Assembly (NCBI GenBank): GCA_028278065.1
Contig: JANQFA010000025.1
Coordinates: 1 to 34,425, forward strand
DNA from: Myxococcota bacterium
GTDB taxonomy: Bacteria > Myxococcota_A > UBA9160 > JAFDET01
DNA length: 34,425 bases
Reading direction: 5' to 3'
Position numbers and translations under genes: made by a program. Below, in pieces: positions 25,797 through 33,977 of this stretch. The first letter of the stretch is position 1, and every line of letters begins with the position of its first letter. The notes under the pieces are model-generated. The model was not told the origin of the DNA and did no database searches. It was given only the letters and a program-made list of their open reading frames with translations.

Positions 25797-27110
25797 GTGC
25801 CTCCGGTCGACCGCAAGCGGGTGGTGGCCCTCGACAAGGCGAGGGTCTGGCACCCGTACACCGAGATGAGCCACTACCGGGCCGAGGTCGATCCCTTCGT
25901 GATCGTCGAGGCCCGCGGATCGCGCCTGCTCGACGCGAACGGCCGCGAGTATCTCGATGGCAACGCCTCGTGGTGGACCTGCACGCTGGGGCACAACCAC
26001 CCGCGGCTGGTGGCCGCGCTGCAGCGCCAGGCGCAGTCCCTCTGTCACACGGCGCTCGCGGGGATCGCCCACGAGAACGCGTCCGAGCTGGCCGAGGCTC
26101 TCTGCGCCGCGGCGCCGGATGGCCTGGAGCACGTCTTCTACAGCGACAACGGCTCGACGGCGGTCGAGGTCGCCATGAAGCTGGTCATCCAGTACTGGGC
26201 CCAGAACGGTCGGCCCGAACGCACCCGCTTCATCTCGCTCGAGGATGCATTTCACGGCGAGACGGTCGGGGTGACGGCGCTGGGCGGAGTGGACGTCTTC
26301 CGCGCGCCCTTCGCTCCGGTGCTGGCGGACTGCGACCACATCGCCTCGCCGGGGGCGTCCGACACGGACATCGAGGGCGCCGTGGAGGCGCTCGCAGAGG
26401 TGCTTCGCAAGACGGGGGACAGCGTGGCGGCCGTGGTGCTGGAGCCCATGGTGCAGGGCGCAGCCGGCATGCACATCTACGAGGCGGAGTACGTGCGCAA
26501 GGCCCGCGACCTCTGTGACCGGCACGACACCTTCCTCATCTGCGACGAGGTCTTCACGGGATACGGACGCACGGGGCCGCTCTGGGCGGTTCAACACGCC
26601 GGGGTGACACCCGACATCCTGTGCACGGCGAAGGGCTTCACCGGAGGCATGCTCCCGATGGCCGCCACCCTGACGAGCGAGCGCATCTTCGAGGGGTTCC
26701 TGGGGGACCGGAGCCGTGCCTTCCACTACGGGCACTCCTTCTCCGGGAATCCCCTGGGCGCGGCGGTGGCACGCGAGGTGCTGCGCGTCATCGAGGACGA
26801 GGACATCCTCGTGCGCGCCCGGCCCAAGGCCGACCGGATCGCCGAGGCGTTCGACGAGATGCGATCGCTTCCCGGTGTGGCCGCCACGCGCAGCCTGGGC
26901 ATGATCGGTGCCCTCGATCTCGAGGGCGACGAAGGCTATCTGGCCGACGCCGGCTGGCGGGTCTTCGACGAGGCGCGTGAGCGTGGAGCCTACCTGCGTC
27001 CCCTGGGCAACGTGGTGTACGTCACGCCCTCGATCAACATCCCGGACGATGATCTGGATCGGCTGCTCGACGTCGTGCAGCAGAGCGTTGCGGCGGTGAC
27101 GAAGGGCTAG
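25797..27110 (+). CDS. bioA: Adenosylmethionine-8-amino-7-oxononanoate aminotransferase
   Basis: The 437-residue enzyme makes 7,8-diaminopelargonate in biotin synthesis, using SAM as amino donor. BioA-specific features are VWHPYTEM (17-24), the double tryptophan in LDGNASWWTCTLGHNHP (53-69) and the HYGHSFSGNPL segment (310-320). D250 in LICDEVFTGYGRTG and K279 in CTAKGFTGG bind PLP. The GTG at 25797 is chosen over a GTG at 25821 because both fit, but the earlier one sits two bases after the preceding stop. No bioB, bioD or bioF is in the window. Its TAG shares a CTAG with the stop of the convergent peptidase gene. Confidence 0.92.
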   Translation: MPPVDRKRVVALDKARVWHPYTEMSHYRAEVDPFVIVEARGSRLLDANGREYLDGNASWWTCTLGHNHPRLVAALQRQAQSLCHTALAGIAHENASELAEALCAAAPDGLEHVFYSDNGSTAVEVAMKLVIQYWAQNGRPERTRFISLEDAFHGETVGVTALGGVDVFRAPFAPVLADCDHIASPGASDTDIEGAVEALAEVLRKTGDSVAAVVLEPMVQGAAGMHIYEAEYVRKARDLCDRHDTFLICDEVFTGYGRTGPLWAVQHAGVTPDILCTAKGFTGGMLPMAATLTSERIFEGFLGDRSRAFHYGHSFSGNPLGAAVAREVLRVIEDEDILVRARPKADRIAEAFDEMRSLPGVAATRSLGMIGALDLEGDEGYLADAGWRVFDEARERGAYLRPLGNVVYVTPSINIPDDDLDRLLDVVQQSVAAVTKG

Positions 27111-28912
27111 CGCCGCGTTCCCAGTGTCGCACGCGTCGTGTGCCGGTCGCCCTGGCGTCGGTAGCCGATCTCGACCTCGGCGCCGGGACGAGCGCGGAAG
27201 AGCAGCGCCGCGAACTCCTCGAGGTTGGCCACGGGAGCGCCGTCGAAGGAGACCAGGACGTCGTCCGCCTGAAGCCCGGCTCGGTCTGCCGGGCTGCCTT
27301 CGCGCACTCCCTGCAGGCGGACGCCTGCGACCGGCTCGCCCGCGAACGCCGGGATGGTGCCGAGATAGGCGCCGTAGCCTCGCTGCGCGGAGGCCGGCGC
27401 GGGACGCGCGGAGCCCGCCTTGCGCGCTGGAACCCGTACGTCCGCATCGGCGAGGGTCCGGGCCGTGCGTCCCACGAGAGCCGCCACGCGCGCGATCCCG
27501 GGCACGTTCACGTCCGCCACGTCGTCGTCCGGCGTGTGGTAGTCGGTGTGGCTGCCGGTGAAGAACATGAGCGCCGGCACTCCGCGCAGTGCGAACGAAG
27601 TATGGTCCGACGGGCCGATGTCGTCCTCCACGTACGTCACGTGCAGCTCCAGGCCGGCGCTGGTGCGGGCCATCAGGGTGCGCCAGACGGGAGAGGAGCG
27701 GACTCCGAACACGGTGACCTGGTCGTCGCGAAGCCGGCCCACCATGTCCATGTTGAGCATGGCCACCGTGTCTTCGAGCGGTACCGCCGGATTGCGCGCG
27801 TAGTGCCACGACCCCAGCAGGCCGACCTCCTCGGCGGTGAAAGCCACGAACACGATGCTGCGGCCAGGCGCGGGCCCGGTTGCGAAGCTCCGTGCCAGGG
27901 CGATGAGGGCGGCGGTTCCCGAGGCGTTGTCGTCGGCGCCGTTGTGGACCTCGCCGCGCCGGTCCGGTGCCATGGTGTCGAAGTGGCCCAGCCCCAGGTG
28001 GTCGTAGTGAGCGCCGATCACCACCGCCTCGTGGGGCCGCTCGCTCCCGCGCAGGAGTCCCACGACGTTGCTCACCTCGCCGCGCGCGCGCTCGACCACG
28101 ACGTGCACTCGCGCCTCGATGCCGAGCAGCCGGGAGGCGGGCGCCGAGCTCGACGTCATCGATCGCTGCAGCGCCGCGAGATCGAGGCCGGCCCTGGCCA
28201 GCAGGTGCCGCGCGGCGTCGCGGGAGATCCCGAGGGCGGGGAGCTTGCCCGGTGCCGCACCGGGCCTGGCGGACTGGTCCCGGACACGGCCGCCGAGCGC
28301 GTCCGCTCCATCTACCGCCGGCGCCAGCAGGACGGCGGCGGCACCGTGCTTGTGGGCGTTCGCCCGTTTGTACGCCGGGCCGAGATGGGCTCCGTGTCCT
28401 CCGCCGAGCGATACCCCTTCGGGACGATCCTCGAGCAGGAGGACCACCCTGCCCCGTACGTCGAGTCCCGCGTAGTCGTCCCAGCCGGACGCGGAATCGC
28501 TGATCCCGTGTCCGGCGAAGACGATCTCCCCCGAGACGTCGCCGTCGGCGCTGCCGAGGAAGGGCTCGAAGTCGGCTCCCCGCTCCAGCGGGGTGTCGTC
28601 CACCGACAGCTCCGCGACGCCGGCGTCGATGCGCACCGTCGTCTCGAAGCGCTGCAGCCAGCCTCCCTGCGGCGCTCCCGGCTCGAGCCCGGCGCGCGCG
28701 AAGGCCTCCGCGATGTGATCCGCGGACCGTGCGAGCCCCTCGCTGCCCAGGCCGCGTCCCTGGCGCTCGTCGTCGGCCAGCCAGGCGACGTCCGACGCGA
28801 TCGCGTCCTCGGCGATCCGGGGCGGCGGCGAGACGGGCCAGCTCCACGGAAGCCGGGCGCATCCGGCGAGCAGGGGAAGGAGCAGGAGCGTGAACACGGC
28901 TCTCGGCAGCAT
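27107..28912 (-). CDS. M28 family zinc peptidase with PDZ domain, lipoprotein
   Basis: The 601-residue protein has a lipoprotein signal (LLAGC, lipid on C18). An M28 aminopeptidase core follows, with an inserted PA-like section (about 115-240). Zinc ligands appear as GAHYDHLG, HNGADDNASG, the TAEEVGLLG glutamates, MLNMDMVGR and SHTDYHTPDD. A C-terminal PDZ domain (about 505-590, VREGSPADRAGLQADDVLVSFDG) would guide substrate choice. It should trim peptides at the cell surface or in the periplasm. The ATG at 28912 fits the signal. Its TAG overlaps the bioA stop in the opposite direction. A weak hairpin (28928-28941) separates it from the SRPBCC gene upstream. Confidence 0.9.
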   Translation of the reverse strand: MLPRAVFTLLLLPLLAGCARLPWSWPVSPPPRIAEDAIASDVAWLADDERQGRGLGSEGLARSADHIAEAFARAGLEPGAPQGGWLQRFETTVRIDAGVAELSVDDTPLERGADFEPFLGSADGDVSGEIVFAGHGISDSASGWDDYAGLDVRGRVVLLLEDRPEGVSLGGGHGAHLGPAYKRANAHKHGAAAVLLAPAVDGADALGGRVRDQSARPGAAPGKLPALGISRDAARHLLARAGLDLAALQRSMTSSSAPASRLLGIEARVHVVVERARGEVSNVVGLLRGSERPHEAVVIGAHYDHLGLGHFDTMAPDRRGEVHNGADDNASGTAALIALARSFATGPAPGRSIVFVAFTAEEVGLLGSWHYARNPAVPLEDTVAMLNMDMVGRLRDDQVTVFGVRSSPVWRTLMARTSAGLELHVTYVEDDIGPSDHTSFALRGVPALMFFTGSHTDYHTPDDDVADVNVPGIARVAALVGRTARTLADADVRVPARKAGSARPAPASAQRGYGAYLGTIPAFAGEPVAGVRLQGVREGSPADRAGLQADDVLVSFDGAPVANLEEFAALLFRARPGAEVEIGYRRQGDRHTTRATLGTRR

Positions 28913-28952
28913 GCGCGCAGGCTAGCTCCCCGGGAACGGGGATGGCCCCGGT

Positions 28953-29408
28953 TCAGTGGCCTTCGCAGTACGCGCGCACGGCCCGCAGATTGTCGTCGAC
29001 GAGCTGCTGCGCGAGCTCGCGCACCCCGAAGCGGTCCAGCTCCCCGCCCAGCATGGGAATCGCGTTGGGCGAGACGAGCTTCAGGGACAGACGCGTGCGT
29101 CGGCGCGGCTCGTCGGCGTCCGGAGCGAGGGTCCAGGTCTGGTCGAAGCGGACCAGGGAGAGGCGTAGCTGCGAGCGGAGCCGCTCGGCCGGAATCACCT
29201 CCACCGGGCTCTCGGTCATCGGCATGGACACCCCGTGCAGGCGGAAGCGCCAGCGCGCCGCCCCGCCGGGCTTCGGGTAGTCCTCGGGAACGTCGACCGC
29301 GTCGGTCCGGTCAGGGCTCCAGGAGACCAGCTCGTCGGCGTGGGTGAGCGCGTTCCAGACGCGGCTCCGATCCGCGTCGATGGCGACCGACATCGTCACC
29401 GTGATCAC
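28953..29408 (-). CDS. SRPBCC (START-like) lipid/ligand-binding protein
   Basis: The 151-residue protein follows the SRPBCC pattern: VTMSVAIDADRSRVWNALTHADELVSWSP at the start, a run of beta strands (ARWRFRLHGVSM, RRRTRLSLKLVS) and a final long helix (LAQQLVDDNLRAVRAYCEGH). The fold makes a deep pocket for a hydrophobic ligand; proteins of this group range from polyketide cyclases to stress proteins, so no function can be fixed. The GTG at 29408 lies 25 bases after the amidase stop; an ATG at 29393 is an alternative. It is probably co-transcribed with the amidase and hydrolase genes. Confidence 0.75.
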   Translation of the reverse strand: MITVTMSVAIDADRSRVWNALTHADELVSWSPDRTDAVDVPEDYPKPGGAARWRFRLHGVSMPMTESPVEVIPAERLRSQLRLSLVRFDQTWTLAPDADEPRRRTRLSLKLVSPNAIPMLGGELDRFGVRELAQQLVDDNLRAVRAYCEGH

Positions 29409-29433
29409 GCCGTGTCGACCTCCCGTCTCGCGG

Positions 29434-30840
29434 CTAGAACTCCGGCCAGTCGTCGCGCCACGGGCGCGCCTGCTCGAAGGCCCAGGCGGCCTGCAGCACC
29501 AGGTCGTCGCGGTGCCGCGGTGCCACGATCTGGAGACCGACGGGAAGCCCCGCCTCCGAGAAGCCCGCACGGACCGTCCCGGCCGGGTGCAGCGAGAGGT
29601 TGAAGGGAATCGTGAAGGCGCCGACGCCTGCGTCCGGCAGCGGTCGTCCGTCGATCTCTTCGGGGAAGGGGCCTTTCGCGGGCGGCGGATCGAAGGGCAG
29701 GGTCGGGGTCAGCAGCAGGTCGTAGCGGTCGAAGATCTCGGCGCACCACGCGCATAGCTCCGACCGGCGCCGCTGCGCCTCCGCCCAACGCTCGGGAGTC
29801 ATGCGCCACCCCTGCTTCACCCCCCAGATGAACGCGCGACCGAAGTCCTTCTCCCGCTCCGGAAGATACTCCGCCAGCCGGCCCGCCGCCTCGAACGAGT
29901 TGACCAGGCCCCAGTCGCGTCCGAGTGCGGGCGGCCCGCCCTCGACGCTCTCGACCTCGTGGCCCAGCTCGGAGAAGACGCCGGCCGCGTCCCCGACGAC
30001 CGCCGCCACGTCCGACTGGACCGGCGTGTAGCCGAGGTCGGGAGAGAACCCGATGCGCAGCCCGCCAGGCAGGTCGCGCAGCGTCTCGCGATAGGAGATC
30101 CCCTGGGAGGGGAGGGAGTTGGGGTCGAGGGGATGAGAGCCCGCGACGACGTCCAGGTGCAGGGCCGCGTCCTCGACCGTGCGCGTCAACGGTCCGTGTA
30201 CCGCGGTGTCGATGGTCACCCACAGGGCGTCGGGGCCGTGCGGGATGCGGCCGTAGCTCGTCTTGAGCCCGAAGCAGCCGGTCATCGCCGCGGGGAGTCG
30301 CACGGAGCCGCCGCCGTCGCTGGCGGTTCCGAGGGGCAGGACGCCTCCGGCGATCGCCGCCGACGTGCCACCGCTCGAGCCGCCCGGGCTGCGCTCGAGA
30401 TCCCACGGATTGCGCGTGACCCCGAAGAGCAGGTTCTTGGTGATCGCCGTGTAGCCGAACTCCGGCGCATTGGTCTTGCCCACGACGATGGCACCGGCCG
30501 CGCGCAGGCGCTCGACCTGGATCGAATCGCGCTCGACGAGATTGTCCTTGAAGGGGAGAGAGCCCTCCGAGGTGATCAGGCCTGCGGCGTCCTCGAGGTC
30601 CTTCACTCCGAGCGGGATGCCCTCGAGCGGTCTGGCTTCGCCGCGCCCGATGCGCGCCTCGGCCTCTCGGGCGTCGGCCAGGCAGGCGTCGCCGTCGCGC
30701 ATGTTGGTGAAGGCGTTCAGCTTCTCCTGTGTCCCGGCGATCCGCTCGAGGGTCTTCCGCATCAGCTCGACCGGCGAGACCTCACGAGCGGCGAGCAGCT
30801 CGGTGAGACGGGTCAGGGGGGTGTGCAGCGGGTCGTCCAT
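29434..30840 (-). CDS. Amidase signature family enzyme
   Basis: The 468-residue protein has the amidase signature Ser-Ser-Lys triad: K80 in PLGVKDLE, the glycine-serine stretch SPGGSSGGTSAA (151-162) with S155, and the nucleophile S179 in SDGGGSVRLPAA. Family members hydrolyse amides, or act as the GatA subunit of tRNA amidotransferases. The absence of gatB and gatC nearby and the overall length favour a stand-alone amidase. The ATG at 30840 has GGAGG five bases upstream; a GTG four codons earlier would read through that site. It lies between an alpha/beta hydrolase and an SRPBCC gene on one strand, which suggests a small catabolic set with unknown substrate. Confidence 0.88.
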   Translation of the reverse strand: MDDPLHTPLTRLTELLAAREVSPVELMRKTLERIAGTQEKLNAFTNMRDGDACLADAREAEARIGRGEARPLEGIPLGVKDLEDAAGLITSEGSLPFKDNLVERDSIQVERLRAAGAIVVGKTNAPEFGYTAITKNLLFGVTRNPWDLERSPGGSSGGTSAAIAGGVLPLGTASDGGGSVRLPAAMTGCFGLKTSYGRIPHGPDALWVTIDTAVHGPLTRTVEDAALHLDVVAGSHPLDPNSLPSQGISYRETLRDLPGGLRIGFSPDLGYTPVQSDVAAVVGDAAGVFSELGHEVESVEGGPPALGRDWGLVNSFEAAGRLAEYLPEREKDFGRAFIWGVKQGWRMTPERWAEAQRRRSELCAWCAEIFDRYDLLLTPTLPFDPPPAKGPFPEEIDGRPLPDAGVGAFTIPFNLSLHPAGTVRAGFSEAGLPVGLQIVAPRHRDDLVLQAAWAFEQARPWRDDWPEF

Positions 30841-30878
30841 CGGTGCCTCCACAGGTCGACACCGAGCATACCAGGGGG

Positions 30879-31709
30879 CTACCCGCCGTGGCCCGTTTCG
30901 AGTCGCTCCAGGAAGGTCTCGATCTCGCCGAGCACCCGCTCGGGCCGATCGACGTGCAGATGATGTCCCGCCCCCTCGACGTGCACCACGTCGGCCCGGG
31001 GCAGCTGGTTGGCCAGGCTCTCGACGCCTTCCCGGGTGAGGAAGGGGCTCTCCTCGCCGCGCAGGATGAGCGTGGGGGAGCGCACCGCCGAGAGATCGGG
31101 CGGACGCCGATAGGGCAGGGTGAACCAGCGCGGATCGAACTTGAACCCCCAGCGGCCGTCTTCCTCCTCGCGCACCGACTCGGAGGCGATGGCGCGGCGC
31201 AGGCTCTCGTCCGCGTGGGCCGCGCTGGGGAGGAAGCGGAAGCGCGCGATGGCGCGCTCTCGACTCGCGTAGCTCATGCGCAGGGCCAAGGCCCGGCGCG
31301 CGGACTTGCGGGCGCCCGGCGGGGAGCCCCAGGCGACATCCACCAGGACCAGCGCGCGCACGCCGGGACCCTCGGCTGCGCGGTCCAGTGCGATGTGCGC
31401 ACCCATCGAGTGGCCCACCAGGATCACCTCCGCTGCGTCCAGGTGTTCGAGGAGCGCATCCAGGTCCTCGTTGAAGGCGCCGACGTAGGTCTCGTCGGGG
31501 TGATCGGAATCACCGTGGCCCCGGAAGTCGAGTGCGACCACATGAAAGCGCCGAGCGAGCCGAGGCGCGAGATGATCCCACCAGTGCGCGTTGGCACCGC
31601 CGCCGTGGAGGAGGACGAGAGCCGGCGCGTCGGGACTCCCCCGGTGGATCGCGTGCAGATGGACTCCGCCGAGTGAAGGCGTCGTGAAGCGCTCGAACCG
31701 CTCCGCCAT
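30879..31709 (-). CDS. Alpha/beta hydrolase
   Basis: The 276-residue protein has the fold-defining motifs: oxyanion HGGGANAHWW (35-44), nucleophile GHSMGA with S101, and base H249 in GAGHHLH. The usual aspartate after strand 7 appears to be replaced by glutamate (RGEES, E219/E220). DFRGHGDSDHP (61-71) is typical of meta-cleavage-product or epoxide-type hydrolases, but the substrate cannot be told. The ATG at 31709 is the first sensible start; upstream codons run into the divergent histone promoter. It is followed 38 bases later by the amidase gene. Confidence 0.85.
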   Translation of the reverse strand: MAERFERFTTPSLGGVHLHAIHRGSPDAPALVLLHGGGANAHWWDHLAPRLARRFHVVALDFRGHGDSDHPDETYVGAFNEDLDALLEHLDAAEVILVGHSMGAHIALDRAAEGPGVRALVLVDVAWGSPPGARKSARRALALRMSYASRERAIARFRFLPSAAHADESLRRAIASESVREEEDGRWGFKFDPRWFTLPYRRPPDLSAVRSPTLILRGEESPFLTREGVESLANQLPRADVVHVEGAGHHLHVDRPERVLGEIETFLERLETGHGG

Positions 31710-31789
31710 GGCGCGGGCGAAAGTAGGCCCCGTGCGCTCGGGCCACAAGCGAGCGACTTCGGCCCAACCCCCGGAATCGGCAGGGAGAG

Positions 31790-31802
31790 GCCGTGAAACG
31801 GC
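31790..31802. promoter_or_regulatory. Short inverted repeat upstream of the histone promoter
   Basis: GCCGT-GAA-ACGGC lies 10 bases before the -35 box of the histone gene and about 80 bases upstream of the divergent hydrolase start. It is short enough to arise by chance; it may be a regulator site. Confidence 0.25.
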
Positions 31803-31812
31803 ATTTCCTGCT

Positions 31813-31840
31813 TTGACTCCGACGGAGAGTCGCCTATGAT
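31813..31840 (+). promoter_or_regulatory. Strong sigma70-like promoter for the histone gene
   Basis: TTGACT (31813-31818), a 16-base spacer and TATGAT (31835-31840) give the best promoter match in the window. The spacer contains an operator-like palindrome: CTCCG-A-CGGAG (31817-31827), inside GACTC (31815-31819) paired with GAGTC (31827-31831). Transcription would begin near 31847, leaving a leader of about 40 bases. Confidence 0.75.
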
Positions 31841-31887
31841 GCGCTTCTCGCGCCCCGTACCGAGGGCGCATGGAGGGAAAGAGGCAG

Positions 31888-32085
31888 ATGGCAGCTCGAA
31901 GGAAGAAGAGCGGACCGAAGGAGCTCATCATCTCCAAGGCTCGCACCAAGAACGCGGTGAAGAAGTGCAACGTCGGTGGCGAGTTCTACGATGCTCTCGA
32001 CGCTCACGTCCGCGACGTGATTGCCGCCGCCGAGAAGCGCGCGATCGGCAACAAGCGCAAGACGCTGAAGGCGGTCGATCTCTAG
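31888..32085 (+). CDS. Bacterial histone-fold DNA-binding protein
   Basis: The 65-residue basic protein (MAARRKKSGPKELI...) has the shape of one histone fold with little else: a short helix with a basic start (about 12-26), the long helix EFYDALDAHVRDVIAAAEKRA (32-52) and the ending NKRKTLKAVDL (55-65). The ending matches the archaeal histone RKTIKAED and keeps the R57-D64 pair at the same spacing as the R-D clamp. Single-fold bacterial histones such as Bd0055 of Bdellovibrio are abundant nucleoid proteins. The ATG at 31888 follows AAGAGG; an ATG at 31870 would add six residues. It has its own promoter and terminator, consistent with high expression. Known from family form, not from a database search. 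Confidence 0.78.
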   Translation: MAARRKKSGPKELIISKARTKNAVKKCNVGGEFYDALDAHVRDVIAAAEKRAIGNKRKTLKAVDL

Positions 32086-32101
32086 CAGAGAGACGGTCAG
32101 G

Positions 32102-32138
32102 AAAAGGCCCGCCGGGTTTCGTCCCGGCGGGCCTTTTT
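32102..32138 (+). terminator. Rho-independent terminator after the histone gene
   Basis: AAAAGGCCCGCCGGG pairs perfectly with CCCGGCGGGCCTTTT around a six-base loop (TTTCGT), ending in a T-run. It begins 17 bases after the histone stop. The A-run on the other arm means it could also act on the minus strand, for the hydrolase gene ending at 32304. Confidence 0.93.
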
Positions 32139-32303
32139 CTTGGTCGGGTCCGTGGAGGCGTCTTCGAACAGGCACTCGCAGGCGCGCACCTCGAGTGGGC
32201 GCGCCGTCTGGCGCAGGAGCGAGGCCGCGGAGGCGAGGGCGGACATCGTGCATACACCGTCGCACGAATCCGGCTCCCTGGATGCTCCGGAGATGCCGTC
32301 GCG

Positions 32304-33977
32304 TCAGGGAAGGCGCGTGAGGGTCAGGATGGAGGGGTGCTCGGCGTCGTGGTAGACGCTCTGGCGGGCGGCGAGGCCCTGCTCGGCGCGGGACGGATCA
32401 TCGCGGCTGTTGGGATTGCGATCGAAGCGCGGGAAGCTCGACGCGGCGATCTCGAGACGCAGCCGGTGGCCGGCGCGTACCCGCGCCGCGATCGACCAGA
32501 GATCGATGTCGAGTCGGGTCGCGACGTCCGGCTCGAGCCAGCTGGGCGTCGCGTCTCCGTTCCGCCAGCGGGCTCGCGTCACGCCCTCGGCCAGGTTCAG
32601 GGCCGCACCGTCCGGGGAGACGTCCACCAGCTTCGCGGTGAAGTCCCCGTCGGGGGCGCCCGACGCGACCCATAGCTCGCAACGGACCGGGCCGGCGAGC
32701 AGCAGGTCCGACGCCAGGGGCTCGCCTGTGTACACGAGGACGTCGCTGCGCGCCTCGGCGGGACGCTGGTCGACCGCGCCGCCCGGACCGATGAGTGCCC
32801 CGCCGAGGCTCGGAACCGGATCGCTCGGATCGGCCGTGAACACGTCGGCGGGCTCGTCGACCCCCGGCGACTCGGCCGCGAGGCGTCCATCGCCGCCCAG
32901 TCCACCGGCCTTCCCGCCGCTGCGCAGGTGCAGGCGCAGCGGCTCCGCCTCCTCGGGGGGCCACGAGGCGTGCTCCTGCCAGGTCTCCTCGCCCACGGGC
33001 AGGATGCGTGCCCCGACCCCGCCGTCCCCGTCGCCATGCTCCAGGAGGTGGCGCTCGAAGAACGCCAGCATCTCGCGCGCGGCCTCGCGTGCGAACCAGC
33101 GCGCGCGGGGTGAACGTCGCCGCTTCAGGTAGCGGCCGTGGGTCCAGGGGCCGACCACGAGGCGCACCGGGCCCGCCTCCGGATTCGCGAGGAGCGTCGC
33201 GTAGTCGTCGAGCTGCGGGCCGAGGAAGAAGTCGTACCAGCCCGCGACGAGGAGGGTGGCGGGGGTCTTCGTGAGCCGCGGCCGGAATCCCTCCCAGTAG
33301 TCGTCGCGACGCGGGTGGTCGAGCCAGTCGCGGAAGAAGGTGCGCTCGCGGGCCGCCACCCGGTCCGCGCCGCGGATCGGGCGGAAGCCGACCGCGCGTT
33401 CGAAGTCGACGTCGCGCTCGGCCAGGCTCTCGCGCTCGCCCACGCCGGCCGCCCAGCGCAGCGCCACCTCCAACGAGAACGCGCCGCCCGGATAGAAGGA
33501 GGCGTAGAGATCCGACGTGCCGATTCCCACGGCGACCGCGTCCACGGCGTCGGGACGCTGCGCCTGTGCGGCCCACGCCGTGTAGCCCAGGTAGGAGAAC
33601 CCGGCGAGACCGAGCCGGCCGCCGAACCAGGGCTGATCGCGGACCCAGTCGATGGTGGCGGCCCCGTCGGCGGCCTCGTTCACGAAAGGAACGAAGGAGC
33701 CCTCGGAGGCGTAGCGGCCGCGCACGTCCTGGAGCACCGCAGCCAGACCTGCTTCCGCGAAGAGCTGGGCGAAGAGGAACATCGGCGTCCGCCAGCGAGT
33801 GGATCCGTAGGGCGTGCGCATCAGGACCGTGGGTGCGCGCTCCACGCCATCGGGTCGGTACACCGTGGTGGCCAGCCGCACGCCGTCGGGCATGGACACC
33901 CAGGTGGTCTCGGCGCTCGCCGCATTGCGGCGTCGGGGAAGATCGAGGACGAGGCGAACGAGTGAGAGCGCGTTCAA
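32304..33977 (-). CDS. CocE/NonD family X-Pro dipeptidyl-peptidase-like hydrolase
   Basis: The 557-residue protein has the CocE/NonD layout: an alpha/beta hydrolase core with S128 in LAGFSYLGYTAW, D248 in VAGWYDFFL and H279 in GPWTHGRY, and a C-terminal beta-sandwich (about 380-557, VRCELWVASGAPDGDFTAKLVDVSPDG). Members hydrolyse esters, amides or acyl groups; the substrate is unknown and no secretion signal is seen. The TTG start at 33977 overlaps the stop of the upstream phosphatidyltransferase as TTGA, and it is the only start that keeps the conserved N-terminus. The gene ends about 165 bases from the terminator shared with the histone gene. Confidence 0.87.
   Translation of the reverse strand: MNALSLVRLVLDLPRRRNAASAETTWVSMPDGVRLATTVYRPDGVERAPTVLMRTPYGSTRWRTPMFLFAQLFAEAGLAAVLQDVRGRYASEGSFVPFVNEAADGAATIDWVRDQPWFGGRLGLAGFSYLGYTAWAAQAQRPDAVDAVAVGIGTSDLYASFYPGGAFSLEVALRWAAGVGERESLAERDVDFERAVGFRPIRGADRVAARERTFFRDWLDHPRRDDYWEGFRPRLTKTPATLLVAGWYDFFLGPQLDDYATLLANPEAGPVRLVVGPWTHGRYLKRRRSPRARWFAREAAREMLAFFERHLLEHGDGDGGVGARILPVGEETWQEHASWPPEEAEPLRLHLRSGGKAGGLGGDGRLAAESPGVDEPADVFTADPSDPVPSLGGALIGPGGAVDQRPAEARSDVLVYTGEPLASDLLLAGPVRCELWVASGAPDGDFTAKLVDVSPDGAALNLAEGVTRARWRNGDATPSWLEPDVATRLDIDLWSIAARVRAGHRLRLEIAASSFPRFDRNPNSRDDPSRAEQGLAARQSVYHDAEHPSILTLTRLP

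Noticed and set aside
29434..30840. GatA subunit of the tRNA amidotransferase
   Set aside because: The signature fits any amidase, and there is no gatB or gatC; neighbours are a hydrolase and an SRPBCC protein.
32097..32246. A 49-codon minus-strand ORF ending in the histone terminator
   Set aside because: Good codon bias, but no ribosome site, no known family, and its last codons are just the terminator stem.
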